This document shows positions 8,860-18,950 of a stretch of 64,000 bases of DNA, piece by piece (position 1 is the stretch's first letter; every line of letters starts with the position of its first letter). This DNA is from Vibrio quintilis. Its GTDB lineage: Bacteria; Pseudomonadota; Gammaproteobacteria; Enterobacterales; Vibrionaceae. The stretch is taken from contig NZ_AP024897.1 of the NCBI RefSeq assembly GCF_024529975.1, forward strand, positions 806,001-870,000. Direction: 5' to 3'. Below the pieces are notes generated by a model, which worked only from the letters and a program-made list of their open reading frames with translations, was not told the DNA's origin and made no database searches. The translations under genes were made by a program, and so were the position numbers.

Positions 8860-10089
8860 ATGGAATTATCTGTAACAGTAACTGAGTTACGTTACGCGCT
8901 TGACACCTTTTTCTTTCTCGTTTCTGGCGCGCTTGTTATGTGGATGGCTGCTGGTTTCGCGATGCTGGAATCAGGTTTGGTACGTTCAAAGAATACAACA
9001 GAGATATTGACGAAAAACTTCGTACTTTATGCAATTGCCTGTACCATGTATCTGCTGATTGGTTATAACATCATGTATGTTGATAACAGTGATGGCGGAT
9101 GGCTTCCCTCTCTTGGCACGTTGATTGGGACTCAGGCGGAGGGTGCTGATCATTCGCTGGAATCTGATTTCTTCTTCCAGGTAGTTTTCGTCGCGACTTC
9201 TATGTCAGTTGTTTCCGGAGCTGTTGCTGAACGTATGAAATTGTGGGCTTTCCTTGTCTTCTCTGTGATTCTGACTGGCGTTATTTATCCTGTTGAAGGT
9301 TACTGGACCTGGGGTGGTGGATTCTTATCTGCTGCTGGCTTTAGTGACTTTGCCGGTTCAGGTATTGTTCACATGGCAGGTGCTGCAGCTGCATTAGCAG
9401 GTGTCTTACTGCTTGGTGCGCGTAAGGGTAAATATGGTAAGAATGGTGAGATATATCCTATTCCTGGCTCAAATATGCCTTTAGCAACGTTAGGTACTTT
9501 CATTCTGTGGTTCGGCTGGTTTGGATTTAACGGTGGTTCACAGCTGATGGTTTCTGATTTTGAAAATGCCACAGCGGTAGGTAAAATTTTCCTGAATACC
9601 AATGCGGCAGCTGCTGCGGGAGCTCTGGCTGCATTACTGGTGTGTAAATCAACCTGGGGCAAAGCTGACTTAACGATGGTTCTGAACGGTGCTTTGGCTG
9701 GTCTGGTTGCCATTACAGCAGATCCTTTATCACCATCACCTGTTTATTCAGTCATTATTGGTGCTGTAGCAGGCGTATTAGTTGTGTTCTCTATTATCGC
9801 ACTGGATAAGGTTCAGGTTGATGATCCTGTAGGTGCTATCTCTGTGCACGGTGTTTGTGGATTATTCGGATTGTTGGTTGTGCCTGTAAGTAATGCGGAT
9901 GCATCATTTGGTTCTCAGTTACTGGGTGCAGTAGTTATCTTTGTCTGGGTATTTGCGACCAGCCTGATTGTCTGGGGTATTCTGAAAGCAACAATGGGTA
10001 TCCGGGTGACAGAAGAAGAAGAGATGGAAGGTATGGACATGCACGATTGTGGTGTTGGTGCTTATCCTGAGTTTGTTACGGTCAAATAA
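8860..10089 (+). CDS. amtB: Ammonium transporter
   Basis: 409-aa Amt/Mep/Rh channel, inner membrane, about 11 transmembrane helices. The two pore histidines are seen in IVHMAGA and ISVHGVCG (the twin-His pair), and ESGLVRSKN is the family signature near the N-terminus. The start ATG has AAGGATGGAG upstream. It forms an operon with glnK, whose T-loop blocks the channel. Family members often begin with a cleaved signal; here the N-terminus is short (MELSVTVTELRYALDTF) and has no clear signal peptide, which fits the many uncleaved Amt proteins. Ends at a strong terminator. Confidence 0.96.
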   Translation: MELSVTVTELRYALDTFFFLVSGALVMWMAAGFAMLESGLVRSKNTTEILTKNFVLYAIACTMYLLIGYNIMYVDNSDGGWLPSLGTLIGTQAEGADHSLESDFFFQVVFVATSMSVVSGAVAERMKLWAFLVFSVILTGVIYPVEGYWTWGGGFLSAAGFSDFAGSGIVHMAGAAAALAGVLLLGARKGKYGKNGEIYPIPGSNMPLATLGTFILWFGWFGFNGGSQLMVSDFENATAVGKIFLNTNAAAAAGALAALLVCKSTWGKADLTMVLNGALAGLVAITADPLSPSPVYSVIIGAVAGVLVVFSIIALDKVQVDDPVGAISVHGVCGLFGLLVVPVSNADASFGSQLLGAVVIFVWVFATSLIVWGILKATMGIRVTEEEEMEGMDMHDCGVGAYPEFVTVK

Positions 10090-10110
10090 CAATTTGTTCT
10101 TCTTAAATTG

Positions 10111-10143
10111 AAAAAAAACCTGCTTTTCAGCAGGTTTTTTTAT
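10111..10143 (+). terminator. Bidirectional terminator between amtB and rsmC
   Basis: AAAAAACCTGC, loop TTTTCA, GCAGGTTTTTTT. A- and T-runs on both sides serve the convergent genes amtB and rsmC. Confidence 0.92.
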
Positions 10144-10163
10144 TTCACTTTCTGATTGACGCT

Positions 10164-11189
10164 TTATTTGTATTCGGCCTGATAGATAGCAAACTTTGTA
10201 TTTTTAGCCAGTGTATTGCAGTGACCAAATGATTGTTCTATCAATGGTGTGTATTTTAAAAAACTGTTGGCCACAATCATGAGCTGGCCTTGCTTATTTA
10301 AATAGCCGGGAGCCTTCGCAAGAAGCGATTCAGTGGCATGGTAGCTGGTTTCCAGACCTGCATGAAATGGTGGGTTGCTGATGATATAGTCGAATTTCTC
10401 ATTGATATCAGAGTAAACATCCGAAGGAAAAACCTCTCCATTAAGCCCATTTGCTGCTAACGTTGCTTTTGCAGATTCAATCGCCAGAGCACTGACATCA
10501 CACATAGAAAGGTGAATGCCTGAGTTCTGACTTGCGACAACTGCACCGATCACACCGGCGCCACATCCAAAATCCAGGACTTTACCCTGAGATGCTTTCA
10601 GCGTATCAAGCAGTAATTTACTGCCATCATCCAAACGTCCGTGGCTGAATACACCGGGAAGGCTTTTTACTGTAACTGTTTTATCCTGCACATGAATCTG
10701 GTAGGTTTCAAACCAGCTCTGAAGATCAAATGGTTGTGGAATCTGGCTGCATTCTCCCCAATAAAAAGAGCAACGGCGGGCAGAGTCATATTTATGGATT
10801 TTTCCATAGGGTTGAAACATTTTTTCAATGCTTTTAACGCCTGAGCGGTTTTCTCCGACAACAACAAGTTCTGTTCCAGTTCCGAGTTTAGACATCAGCA
10901 TTGCAAGCAGATAGCTGGCTTCCTGTTTTGCTTTTGGCCAGTAAAGTAATACAACATCAGCTTCGATATGTTCGTTTAACTCAGCCCCAAAGTAAGTGTT
11001 TACTTCTTTATGCTTTTTCGACTGAAGATAGTATCCATAGTGTGTTGTAAACACTGAAACAGACTTACATATAGATGAAAGCATCACCGGGTAATGATCT
11101 TCCAGTTCTCCGGCAACAAGAACATGTTTATCCTGAAAGTAATCTTGCTGACGTTTAGCTATCTGACTGGGAGCGGTATAATTCGACAT
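10164..11189 (-). CDS. rsmC: 16S rRNA (guanine1207-N2)-methyltransferase
   Basis: 341 aa (E. coli RsmC 343). It methylates G1207 of 16S rRNA in the 30S subunit using S-adenosylmethionine. Two tandem Rossmann domains: the N-terminal one is degenerate but keeps [11 protein letters not shown], and the C-terminal one has the SAM loop [10 protein letters not shown] and the catalytic NPPFH. The ATG whose first base is 11189 gives MSNYTAPSQ, aligned with the family; an extension to 11237 is not supported. Faces the AI-2E gene upstream in the same direction with an 83-bp gap. Confidence 0.93.
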   Translation of the reverse strand: MSNYTAPSQIAKRQQDYFQDKHVLVAGELEDHYPVMLSSICKSVSVFTTHYGYYLQSKKHKEVNTYFGAELNEHIEADVVLLYWPKAKQEASYLLAMLMSKLGTGTELVVVGENRSGVKSIEKMFQPYGKIHKYDSARRCSFYWGECSQIPQPFDLQSWFETYQIHVQDKTVTVKSLPGVFSHGRLDDGSKLLLDTLKASQGKVLDFGCGAGVIGAVVASQNSGIHLSMCDVSALAIESAKATLAANGLNGEVFPSDVYSDINEKFDYIISNPPFHAGLETSYHATESLLAKAPGYLNKQGQLMIVANSFLKYTPLIEQSFGHCNTLAKNTKFAIYQAEYK

Positions 11190-11272
11190 AGTTTGCTTCT
11201 GCTTATCAGTAAAGAGGCGTGATTTTCTCATAATCATCGCCTCGCTTGAAGCTGTGTTTTCCGGGATAGTGG

Positions 11273-12358
11273 TCAGCTTTTATCTTGCTGGTCCAGGAAG
11301 GATTTAAATTCTTCCTCATAGATATTGAAGAGAACAATGGTAATGGCAAATATCAGCGGACCATAAAGAAGCCCCATCAGACCGAACAGATGAATCCCTC
11401 CTAAGAGAGAGAAAAAAATCATGAGGGTGTTCATGCCGGCACTGCCCTGCATGAGAAAAGGTCTGAGCAAATTATCGATCGAACCGACTACAGCAATACT
11501 CCACACTGCCAGAAAAATTGCCCAGTAGGTCTGACCGGTCAAAAGTAAGTAAACACTTGCAGGAATCCAGATTAATGCTGTTCCGACAACAGGAATAAAG
11601 GAAGTAAAGCCCATCATTGTGCCCCAGAATAATCCGGGAAAGCCTGCAAACCACATTCCCAGACCACCGGCTGTTCCCTGAGCCAGTGCTGTGAGAAATG
11701 AACCCATCACAGCTGATTTGGATACTTTTTCGACCTCTGTGAGTAATTTGTCTTCCTGAGTTCGTGTCAGGGGAAGAACATGGCGTAATGTCCGGATTAT
11801 TTTGTCGTGATCCCGTAAAAGAAAGAACAGGACAAACAGCATCAGGAAGAAATTCATAATAAATGCAGTTGCATCCCCGAGAATCTTCGCACTGATACTG
11901 ACAATCTGAGTTCCGAACTGACTGGCTAACTGAGCAATTTTTTGAGCGACCTGAGCGGGTTCAATTTTATCGAATGGCAGATAGGAGTTGACGAATTCTA
12001 AAATATTTAAGACCCACGGATGGTTCAGAATCTCCTGAATACCGCCATGGCTTCCCCATTGGTAAAGATTTTGTGAGAATTTGAGTCCCTGCTCAATAAT
12101 TGCTCCAAATACAAATAACAGAGGAATAACAATAATAAAAGTCAGGATAATGCATGAAAACAGTGACGCAAAATTCTTGTTGGCGGTGATTTTAGACTCT
12201 ATTTGTTCATGAACCGGAAAAACGAGTAAAGAGATAATAAATGCAAGAATAATTGAGTTGATATAAGGTTCAATTAAGAAATAGCAGGCCGCTGCTGCAA
12301 TGAGCAAAGCGACAATGATAACCCAGTGACTGGACGATATCTTGGTTTTATCTGACAC
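11273..12358 (-). CDS. AI-2E family transporter (YdiK-like membrane protein)
   Basis: 361-aa integral membrane protein of the AI-2E (UPF0118) family: two N-terminal hydrophobic helices, a soluble loop of about 100 residues, then five or more helices with the conserved [12 protein letters not shown] and GSIDNLLRP. Members have been linked to AI-2 export, Na+/H+ exchange or other export; the substrate cannot be deduced here. The start is GTG (complement of 12356-12358) without a strong ribosome site; no internal Met lies before the first helix. Family certain, role uncertain. Confidence 0.85.
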   Translation of the reverse strand: MSDKTKISSSHWVIIVALLIAAAACYFLIEPYINSIILAFIISLLVFPVHEQIESKITANKNFASLFSCIILTFIIVIPLLFVFGAIIEQGLKFSQNLYQWGSHGGIQEILNHPWVLNILEFVNSYLPFDKIEPAQVAQKIAQLASQFGTQIVSISAKILGDATAFIMNFFLMLFVLFFLLRDHDKIIRTLRHVLPLTRTQEDKLLTEVEKVSKSAVMGSFLTALAQGTAGGLGMWFAGFPGLFWGTMMGFTSFIPVVGTALIWIPASVYLLLTGQTYWAIFLAVWSIAVVGSIDNLLRPFLMQGSAGMNTLMIFFSLLGGIHLFGLMGLLYGPLIFAITIVLFNIYEEEFKSFLDQQDKS

Positions 12359-12438
12359 GATAGTAAACTTATTTCAGGTAAAATTTATTCATTATATAAT
12401 GACTGCTCTTTGGTCAGTTATCAATGGGGGTAATAGAT

Positions 12439-12561
12439 ATGGGGTGTTGTAATAACAATAAATGTTGTGATGGTGCTTCCGGAAAAATCTCTTTTCGCCG
12501 CTGGATTGGTCTTGGGTGCTTCGTTTTATTTGCTGTATTGATTATTCTCTACTGGCATTAA
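12439..12561 (+). CDS. Small cysteine-rich single-pass membrane protein, 40 aa
   Basis: ATG 12439 to TAA 12561, missed by usual length cut-offs. It begins MGCCNNNKCCDG, a CC-x4-CC motif that could bind a metal, followed by a basic patch (KISFRR) and a hydrophobic helix of about 17 residues ending LYWH. GGGGG lies 8 bases before the start. The positive residues before the helix predict the Cys cluster on the cytoplasmic side. It sits between the divergently transcribed AI-2E gene and the convergent hemL. I do not recognise a named family. The clear ribosome site and layout make it likely real. Confidence 0.65.
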   Translation: MGCCNNNKCCDGASGKISFRRWIGLGCFVLFAVLIILYWH

Positions 12562-12576
12562 CTCAACCTTTGTTAA

Positions 12577-12603
12577 GGATACTCTGTTGTCTTCAGAGTA
12601 TCC
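12577..12603. terminator. 10-bp perfect hairpin between the small membrane protein and hemL
   Basis: GGATACTCTG and CAGAGTATCC around a 7-base loop. It lies 15 bases after the small gene and 26 bases beyond the hemL stop. No T-run, so it may be a weak terminator or an RNA end protector. Confidence 0.5.
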
Positions 12604-12629
12604 CTGAGGCTTGTTCTTATATCAATTAG

Positions 12630-13922
12630 TTATGATTCTGAAGACATCATGGCAAAACATCGCTCAACAGCTTCAAGTGTCGCTTCTATTTCTTTTGATG
12701 AATGGGCAAGAGAGACAAAGCCCGCTTCATAAGCGGATGGAGCAAGATAAATACCATGCTGAAGCATCAGGTGGAAGAAGCGTTTAAATTGTTCAACATC
12801 ACATTTGGCAACTTCTTCATAACAGGTTACTTTATCCTGCTCGGTAAAGAAGAATCCAAACATACCGCCAACCTGATGAACTAAAAGGGGAATATTGTAA
12901 TCAACAGCCAGCTGTTTCATGCCATCAGCAAGTCGCTTGGTCTTTTTGGCTAAGCGTTGTTCGTTGCCTTCTTCTTTCAGTAATGTAAGGCATGTATAAC
13001 CAGCAGCCATCGCAACCGGGTTTCCTGAGAGAGTACCGGCCTGATAAACCGGGCCTGTAGGTGCAATTGACTGCATAACTTCTTTACGACCACCGAATGC
13101 TCCGACAGGCATGCCACCACCAATGATTTTTCCCAGTGTCGTCAGGTCGGGCTTCACATGATAATAGGCCTGAGCTCCACCAAGAGCGACTCTGAACCCA
13201 GTCATCACTTCATCAAAAATTAATAAAGCTTTTTCCTGATCACAAATTTGTCTTAATCCTTCAAGAAAACCCTCTACCGGAGGAATACAATTCATGTTAC
13301 CCGCGACAGGCTCAACAATAATACAGGCAATTTCATCTTTGTTTGCTTCAAATAAAGCCCGAACAGAGTCCAGATCGTTAAAGCGGGCTGTTAGCGTGTG
13401 TTTGGCAAAATCTTCCGGTACACCAGGAGAGCTTGGCTGGCCTAACGTCAGTGCACCTGACCCGGCTTTAACCAGCAAGCTGTCAGCGTGTCCGTGATAA
13501 CATCCTTCAAACTTAATGATTTTATTACGGCCTGTGTAACCGCGGGCAAGTCGGATAGCACTCATAGTTGCTTCCGTACCAGAGTTTACCATCCGTAACT
13601 GTTCCATTGATGGGACAAGTTCAGAAACAAGTTCAGCGATGGATATTTCCTGCGCTGTTGGCGCACCAAAGCTGAGCCCCCGCTGGACTGCATCAATCAC
13701 ACTTTCACGAATTGCCGCATGGTTATGGCCCAGAATCATTGGCCCCCATGAGCCGACATAATCTATATAGGCTTTGCCATCAACATCGAATACCAGCGGA
13801 CCGTCAGCCCGATCAATAAAAACCGGTGAGCCGCCAACACCGTTAAAAGCTCTTACAGGAGAGTTGACACCTCCCGGAATTTTAATTTGTGCTCTGTTGT
13901 ATAAATCGGATGATTTGCTCAT
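12630..13922 (-). CDS. hemL: Glutamate-1-semialdehyde 2,1-aminomutase
   Basis: 430-aa PLP enzyme of the C5 heme pathway: glutamate-1-semialdehyde to 5-aminolevulinate. It begins [12 protein letters not shown] and [12 protein letters not shown]. Seen: [16 protein letters not shown] (phosphate binding), FDEVMTGFR (PLP Asp) and [16 protein letters not shown] (Schiff-base Lys). The ATG with first base at 13922 is chosen from the family start and AAGG 7-10 bases upstream; a 27-residue extension to 14003 is unsupported. Monocistronic. Confidence 0.96.
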   Translation of the reverse strand: MSKSSDLYNRAQIKIPGGVNSPVRAFNGVGGSPVFIDRADGPLVFDVDGKAYIDYVGSWGPMILGHNHAAIRESVIDAVQRGLSFGAPTAQEISIAELVSELVPSMEQLRMVNSGTEATMSAIRLARGYTGRNKIIKFEGCYHGHADSLLVKAGSGALTLGQPSSPGVPEDFAKHTLTARFNDLDSVRALFEANKDEIACIIVEPVAGNMNCIPPVEGFLEGLRQICDQEKALLIFDEVMTGFRVALGGAQAYYHVKPDLTTLGKIIGGGMPVGAFGGRKEVMQSIAPTGPVYQAGTLSGNPVAMAAGYTCLTLLKEEGNEQRLAKKTKRLADGMKQLAVDYNIPLLVHQVGGMFGFFFTEQDKVTCYEEVAKCDVEQFKRFFHLMLQHGIYLAPSAYEAGFVSLAHSSKEIEATLEAVERCFAMMSSES

Positions 13923-13953
13923 GAAGTAACCTTTTTTATCATTCGGCTCAATT

Positions 13954-14244
13954 TTGTATGCATTGTACTCTTCAATATCAGAAGGAAAACTTTTTTTTAT
14001 CATTTCAAAATTTTTAAACGGGTATGCAGAAGGGATTCAATACTTCCGGCATTTGTGGTGCTTTCAGTTGGTTGGAGTAAATAACTTTTTAGGTGCTTTA
14101 TTTTGCTGTGAGTTGGCGGAAAAAACTAAATCGAAAACATTTATTGAGATATTTTCCTTTGGCAGTCATGAAAGACCATTTGATTTTGAATCGTATCCGG
14201 ATAGTTGGGAGTCGTTTGGCGGGGAAGAATACTTGAACGGATAA
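13954..14244 (+). CDS. Hypothetical protein, up to 96 aa
   Basis: An open frame in the 414-bp gap between hemL and erpA. Not recognised. The C-terminal half is acidic and aromatic ([18 protein letters not shown]) and reads like protein; the N-terminal half is T-rich and hydrophobic and may be non-coding, so the real start may be internal. No clear Shine-Dalgarno sequence precedes ATG 13954, and the first bases lie in the hemL promoter region. It could be a short genuine gene or a decayed one. Confidence 0.35.
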   Translation: MYALYSSISEGKLFFIISKFLNGYAEGIQYFRHLWCFQLVGVNNFLGALFCCELAEKTKSKTFIEIFSFGSHERPFDFESYPDSWESFGGEEYLNG

Positions 14245-14336
14245 GTCAGGTATTAGATAATTATACCGGAAGCGTTATATCTGAATTAAAATGATTTTGT
14301 TGATACAGAATTGAATAAAATTGAAGTGAGGTCGTT

Positions 14337-14678
14337 GTGAGTGAGTTAAACGTACCCTTGACATTTTCTGATGCAGCTGCAAAGCGAGTTAAGTCACTGA
14401 TTGCCGAGGAAGAAAACCCTGCATTAATGTTACGTGTTTATATTACCGGCGGGGGATGTAGTGGTTTTCAATATGGTTTTACATTTGACGAGGCTGTCAA
14501 TGAAGGAGATACGACGATTGAAAATGAAGGTGTAACCCTGGTTGTGGATCCCATGAGTTTGCAATATCTTATTGGTGGTGAAGTTGATTATACGGAAGGA
14601 CTGGAAGGTTCCCGTTTCTTTGTCAATAACCCCAATGCGACAACTACCTGTGGTTGCGGCGCATCTTTCAGCGTGTGA
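14337..14678 (+). CDS. erpA: Iron-sulfur cluster insertion protein ErpA
   Basis: 113-aa A-type carrier that delivers [4Fe-4S] clusters to target apoproteins such as IspG/IspH. The three ligand cysteines are seen in [11 protein letters not shown] and the C-terminal CGCG. The start is GTG 14337 with GTGAGG 5 bases upstream; E. coli ErpA is 114 aa and starts MSDDVALPLEFTDAAA, in register with this protein. Sits opposite hemL as in many gammaproteobacteria. Confidence 0.95.
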   Translation: MSELNVPLTFSDAAAKRVKSLIAEEENPALMLRVYITGGGCSGFQYGFTFDEAVNEGDTTIENEGVTLVVDPMSLQYLIGGEVDYTEGLEGSRFFVNNPNATTTCGCGASFSV

Positions 14679-14748
14679 TTTCCCTCCCCGGCAATTCTTT
14701 TGTGAAGCCTCTGAAGCTGTTTGCCTCAGAGGCATATCTAAAGTTTTC

Positions 14749-16059
14749 TTATCGCTTGGCAAACATTAAGTGACCGAAATGTTCCAGTTTCTGTAACCGG
14801 AGTTTTGCATTGGCAATAAATGTTCTTTTCCGGCTGCCACTCAGAGATTTAGACTGAGGAAGCTTGACGGTTCTTGGGTTTTTATGAACACCGTGAACCA
14901 GGAATTCGTAGTGTAAGTGTGGTCCGGTCACCCGGCCTGTTCCACCTAAGTAACCGATGGTTTGTCCTTGTTTTACTCGTTGACCCGTTTTTACTTTCCG
15001 GCGCTTTAAGTGAAGATATTTCGTAATATAGGTGTTGCTATGTTTGATAAAAACATAGTTGCCATTGAACTTGTTATAGCTTGATTTGATGACAATACCA
15101 TCACCGGCTGCCCAGATTGGTGTACCAACAGGCGCCACATAATCGGTTCCACGGTGAGGTCTGACTCTTCCGGTGACAGGATGCAGACGCCGGGGATTAA
15201 AGTTGGATGATACTCGTCTGAAATCGAGCGGCGAACGTAAGAATGCTTTTTTCATTGCCCGGCCGCTTGCATCATAGTAATTACCAGACTTATCGTCGTA
15301 GATAGCCTTAAAAGTATCTCCCTGATTGGTAAAGGTCGCGGCAATGATATTCCCGTGTCCAACAACTTCGCCTTCAACAATTTCATCCTGATACAACAAT
15401 GCAAAGTGATCGCCTTTGCGAATGTCTAATGCAAAATCAATATCCCAGCCAAATATCCCGGCCAGTTGCATGATTTGGTTTGGTGTCAGGCCAGCTGAAA
15501 TTGCTGCATTCCAGAAGTTTGATGTAATGGTCGCTTCTGCATAATTGTACTGATAGTGAATTTCTTTTGTATCAAACCTGGAGGTGAACCCTTTGTCTTT
15601 TTTGGTTATTTCAAATGTTTTGAAAGGTGTCAGTGCACGTTTGAGCTGAATTAACTGATTTTTTTGATCAAAACCAAAATGAAGTTTATCCCCTGGTTTG
15701 AAATGTGTTAATTGATAATGGATATCTTTATCGCTGCTGGTTAGCTGGTACAAGAGTTTAGAAGACAGTCCTATGCGCTGAAATAACCTCGCAGCACTTT
15801 CCCCGGGCTTTACCTGATAGGTTTTCCAGTGAAGCTGAGGTTTTAACGGGATATCAGAAGAAGATGAGTCTAAGTTTTTCACATCAATAGGAACAGGATA
15901 GTGGCGTCCAATCTCTAATTGCCCCTCTTTAACAGTGAGTGTTCCTGCACCGGGTAAAAAAAGACTGACAAATGTCAGCAGCATAAAGAATCCGATCAAT
16001 ATTTGATGTACTCGCGGAAGACGAGCAAAAATAGATAACATAGGATTTATTCGTTTCAT
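14749..16059 (-). CDS. M23-family murein DD-endopeptidase (MepM/Shy-like)
   Basis: 436-aa envelope protein. It has one N-terminal membrane anchor (about 18-38), an OapA/LysM-like segment (about 78-130, YQVKPGESAARLFQRIG), a Csd3-like inhibitory region, then the LytM domain (about 290-400). The zinc ligands are HRGTD (HxxxD) and HLHYEF (HxH), so the site is complete. Such enzymes cut D-Ala-mDAP cross-links so new wall can be inserted. Close to E. coli MepM and Vibrio Shy proteins, but which paralogue cannot be settled by eye. Divergent from tyrS with a 114-bp shared upstream region. Confidence 0.88.
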   Translation of the reverse strand: MKRINPMLSIFARLPRVHQILIGFFMLLTFVSLFLPGAGTLTVKEGQLEIGRHYPVPIDVKNLDSSSSDIPLKPQLHWKTYQVKPGESAARLFQRIGLSSKLLYQLTSSDKDIHYQLTHFKPGDKLHFGFDQKNQLIQLKRALTPFKTFEITKKDKGFTSRFDTKEIHYQYNYAEATITSNFWNAAISAGLTPNQIMQLAGIFGWDIDFALDIRKGDHFALLYQDEIVEGEVVGHGNIIAATFTNQGDTFKAIYDDKSGNYYDASGRAMKKAFLRSPLDFRRVSSNFNPRRLHPVTGRVRPHRGTDYVAPVGTPIWAAGDGIVIKSSYNKFNGNYVFIKHSNTYITKYLHLKRRKVKTGQRVKQGQTIGYLGGTGRVTGPHLHYEFLVHGVHKNPRTVKLPQSKSLSGSRKRTFIANAKLRLQKLEHFGHLMFAKR

Positions 16060-16173
16060 TCACTAGCAGTAAAAATTATAAGAATCGTAGTTTAACTGGT
16101 TTCAAAAAGCATCGCTATTCAAGTAATATGTCTGAATATTAATTTTATGCCAAATCTGTGGGAGTAATCGAGA

Positions 16174-17361
16174 ATGGCAAGTATTGAAACCGCACTCGCT
16201 GAAATTAAGCGGGGCGTTGAAGAGTTAATCCCTGAAGCGGAGCTTATCGAAAAACTAAAAGAAAATCGTCCATTGCGTATTAAGATGGGGGCGGACCCAA
16301 CGGCGCCTGATATCCACCTGGGGCATACGGTTATTTTAAATAAATTACGTACATTTCAAGAGCTTGGTCATGAAGTTACATTTCTGATTGGTGACTTTAC
16401 CGGGATGGTGGGTGATCCGACGGGGAAAAATGCAACACGTCCGCCACTGACAAAAGAAGATGTGTTGAGAAATGCTGAAACATATAAAGAGCAGATCTTT
16501 AAAATTTTAGACCCTGAAAAGACAATAATTCAGTTTAACTCCGAGTGGTTATCTGAGTTAGGTACTGAAGGGATGATTCGTCTGGCTGCAAACCAGACTG
16601 TCGCTCGTATGCTGGAGCGGGATGATTTTAAAAAGCGCTATTCGAATGGGCAGCCGATTGCGATTCACGAATTCATGTATCCCTTGCTGCAAGGATATGA
16701 TTCTGTTGCGATGGAAACAGATGTTGAACTGGGCGGTACAGATCAGAAATTCAATTTGCTGATGGGGCGCGAATTACAAAAGTCTCATGGTCAAAAGCAG
16801 CAGGTTGTTTTAATGATGCCTTTGCTGGTCGGCTTAGATGGTGAAAAGAAAATGTCTAAGTCTGCGCATAACTATATTGGCATTTGTGAAGCACCTGGTG
16901 AGATGTTCGGTAAAATCATGTCTATTTCTGATGATCTGATGTGGTCATACTATGACCTTCTTTCATTCAAACCTCTATCAGAAATTGAACAACTGAAAGA
17001 AGAAGTTTCAGGTGGCGGGAATCCAAGGGATGTGAAGATTCTTTTGGCGAAAGAAATTATTGCACGTTTTCATTCTGAGAATGATGCAGATGCAGCTGAG
17101 CAGGAATTTATTAATCGCTTCCAGAAAGGCGCGATTCCTGATGAAATGCCGGAGTTTTCTTTTGAATCTGGTATAGCTATCGGAAACTTGTTAAAAGACT
17201 CAGAGCTGGTGAATTCAACTTCTGATGCAATGAGAATGATTCGTCAGGGGGCCGCTAAAGTTGATGGCGACAAGATTGAAGATACAAAATGGATACCAGG
17301 CGAAGGTACATTTGTATTCCAGGTTGGTAAGCGTAAATTTGCCCGCGTGACAATCAAATAA
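16174..17361 (+). CDS. tyrS: Tyrosine--tRNA ligase
   Basis: 395-aa class I synthetase charging tRNA-Tyr. The HIGH box is present as HLGH ([12 protein letters not shown]), the KMSKS loop as KKMSKSAHN, and a C-terminal S4-like domain ends the protein (about 330-395, [13 protein letters not shown]). Length and sequence indicate the shorter TyrZ-like clade rather than the 424-aa E. coli type. The start ATG has GGGAG 10 bases upstream. Single gene with its own terminator. Confidence 0.95.
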   Translation: MASIETALAEIKRGVEELIPEAELIEKLKENRPLRIKMGADPTAPDIHLGHTVILNKLRTFQELGHEVTFLIGDFTGMVGDPTGKNATRPPLTKEDVLRNAETYKEQIFKILDPEKTIIQFNSEWLSELGTEGMIRLAANQTVARMLERDDFKKRYSNGQPIAIHEFMYPLLQGYDSVAMETDVELGGTDQKFNLLMGRELQKSHGQKQQVVLMMPLLVGLDGEKKMSKSAHNYIGICEAPGEMFGKIMSISDDLMWSYYDLLSFKPLSEIEQLKEEVSGGGNPRDVKILLAKEIIARFHSENDADAAEQEFINRFQKGAIPDEMPEFSFESGIAIGNLLKDSELVNSTSDAMRMIRQGAAKVDGDKIEDTKWIPGEGTFVFQVGKRKFARVTIK

Positions 17362-17384
17362 AATAGTTCACATCGTGAGTTGTT

Positions 17385-17407
17385 AAGGGGCATTTAGCCC
17401 CTTTTTT
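17385..17407 (+). terminator. Intrinsic terminator of tyrS
   Basis: AAGGGGC, loop ATTTA, GCCCCTT and a T-run; shared with the convergent dacB. Confidence 0.92.
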
Positions 17408-18848
17408 ATTGCTTCCTGCTGACGATTTGACTTTTCTGAATGATGTCACTGTAGAATTTCTCCTCAAAATCTTCCAGAGAGCGATCCTTCTTGTCTTGTT
17501 CCGGCGTTATTTCCGGAAAATAATCAGAAATGAACTGAACGAACAGAACCGTTGGACTTCCCTGAGCATTGAGACCATAACCCGCCATATTATAGCTTCC
17601 ATATATTGATCCGCTTTTAGCTGCCAGATGGCCTTTAATACTGGACATCTGCATACTTCTTCTGTATTTCAACGTGCCATTTTTTCCTGCAACCGGTAAT
17701 GATGAGATTAAGTGTAATTCTTTATCATGTTGCCATATATAACGGAGTACGGATGCCATTTGATTCGCCGTTAAGCGATTATTTCTCGATAAGCCTGAGC
17801 CATCTACCAGCTGGGCATTCTGGAGATCTAACTGAGCTTTGGATAGCAGGATTTGCTTAATCGCTTCGGTTCCGTTTGCAAAACTTCCCGGTTGCAGAAA
17901 AAACTGATGTCCCAGCATCTTAGTCAGATTATTTGCGATTAAATTATCCGATTTTCTTAACATCACTTTGATTAATTCGGATAAAGGTTTTGAATCATGA
18001 TGTGCAATTTTTTGTATTGATGTATGCGGAAATGGTGGTTTTCCCAGGCGAACTTCTCCTAGGAGGCGAATATTCAGCTGACTGAGGATTTTGTACACAG
18101 TGCGTTTTGTATATAGATCTGTGTTTTGAAGGGCAAACTTCAGGGGCAATGGTTTTGCTCTCTCCTTAATACATCCAGAGAGCAGGTAGTGATTTTCCTG
18201 ATCTGCATGTAATTCCAGATCGCACAATTGCTGTCTTTTTTCCTGCTGTGAAACTGTTCGTGCCTGAGTTGAAATGTGAATTGGATATTGTTCCGGGATG
18301 TAAACCCGGGTTTTCCCATTTGGCAGTGTATAGATTGAGCCGGGGACACAGTTTTTATCTAATGTAATCACGCTTGAGGGCGCACTGTAACATACACCAA
18401 GTATGTCCCAGGGCCAGCCAATTGCACGTTCATATCCGGCAAACAAGGAGTTATCCAGCCAGAGGTTACCTTGTATGGTATGGATTCCTTTCTTTTTCAG
18501 TTGGTGCAACAGATGTTTCAGGTCTGCGGTCATCAGTTGAGGATCTCCGGAGAACTGAAGAATGAGGTCGTCCTGAGATTGAAGCAGATTGGTTCGGAAA
18601 CGAAATTGATCACCTAACTCCAGTTTAGCAGCTAGCGCAGTAAGCAGCTTCATGGTACTGGCCGGAGGATAGAATGTATCACTCCTGACATCCACAGCCC
18701 GGCTGGCAGTGTCCAGAGGCTCAACAATCAAGGAAGCACGGGAAGTTGGGGGCAAAATTGAGGTCACATTATAATTACCGGCGTGAGCAGGAAAAGTAAG
18801 AAAACTTTCCAGGGTAAGAATAAAGAGCAGGCGAATCATCAGGGGCAT
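17406..18848 (-). CDS. dacB: D-alanyl-D-alanine carboxypeptidase/endopeptidase PBP4
   Basis: 480-aa periplasmic class C PBP. The signal peptide ends FPAHA|G near residue 24. The active-site Ser64 and Lys67 lie in ASTMKLLTA (SxxK), then SDN in RKSDNLIANN (SxN), and the third motif is KSGS rather than the usual KTG. The long insert between the first two motifs is typical of PBP4. It trims pentapeptides and cuts DD cross-links. Lies between tyrS and ompU; the stop overlaps the tyrS terminator region. Start ATG 18848, with a second in-frame ATG three codons later. Confidence 0.93.
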   Translation of the reverse strand: MPLMIRLLFILTLESFLTFPAHAGNYNVTSILPPTSRASLIVEPLDTASRAVDVRSDTFYPPASTMKLLTALAAKLELGDQFRFRTNLLQSQDDLILQFSGDPQLMTADLKHLLHQLKKKGIHTIQGNLWLDNSLFAGYERAIGWPWDILGVCYSAPSSVITLDKNCVPGSIYTLPNGKTRVYIPEQYPIHISTQARTVSQQEKRQQLCDLELHADQENHYLLSGCIKERAKPLPLKFALQNTDLYTKRTVYKILSQLNIRLLGEVRLGKPPFPHTSIQKIAHHDSKPLSELIKVMLRKSDNLIANNLTKMLGHQFFLQPGSFANGTEAIKQILLSKAQLDLQNAQLVDGSGLSRNNRLTANQMASVLRYIWQHDKELHLISSLPVAGKNGTLKYRRSMQMSSIKGHLAAKSGSIYGSYNMAGYGLNAQGSPTVLFVQFISDYFPEITPEQDKKDRSLEDFEEKFYSDIIQKSQIVSRKQ

Positions 18849-18950
18849 AAGTCTATCTAAAAAAATTACAAGGCCCTGTTAGTATAACCAGATGAAAAAA
18901 CGTCTGCACCAGGCAGACGTTTAAAAGTAGTTTATCAGATCAGACTTTGA

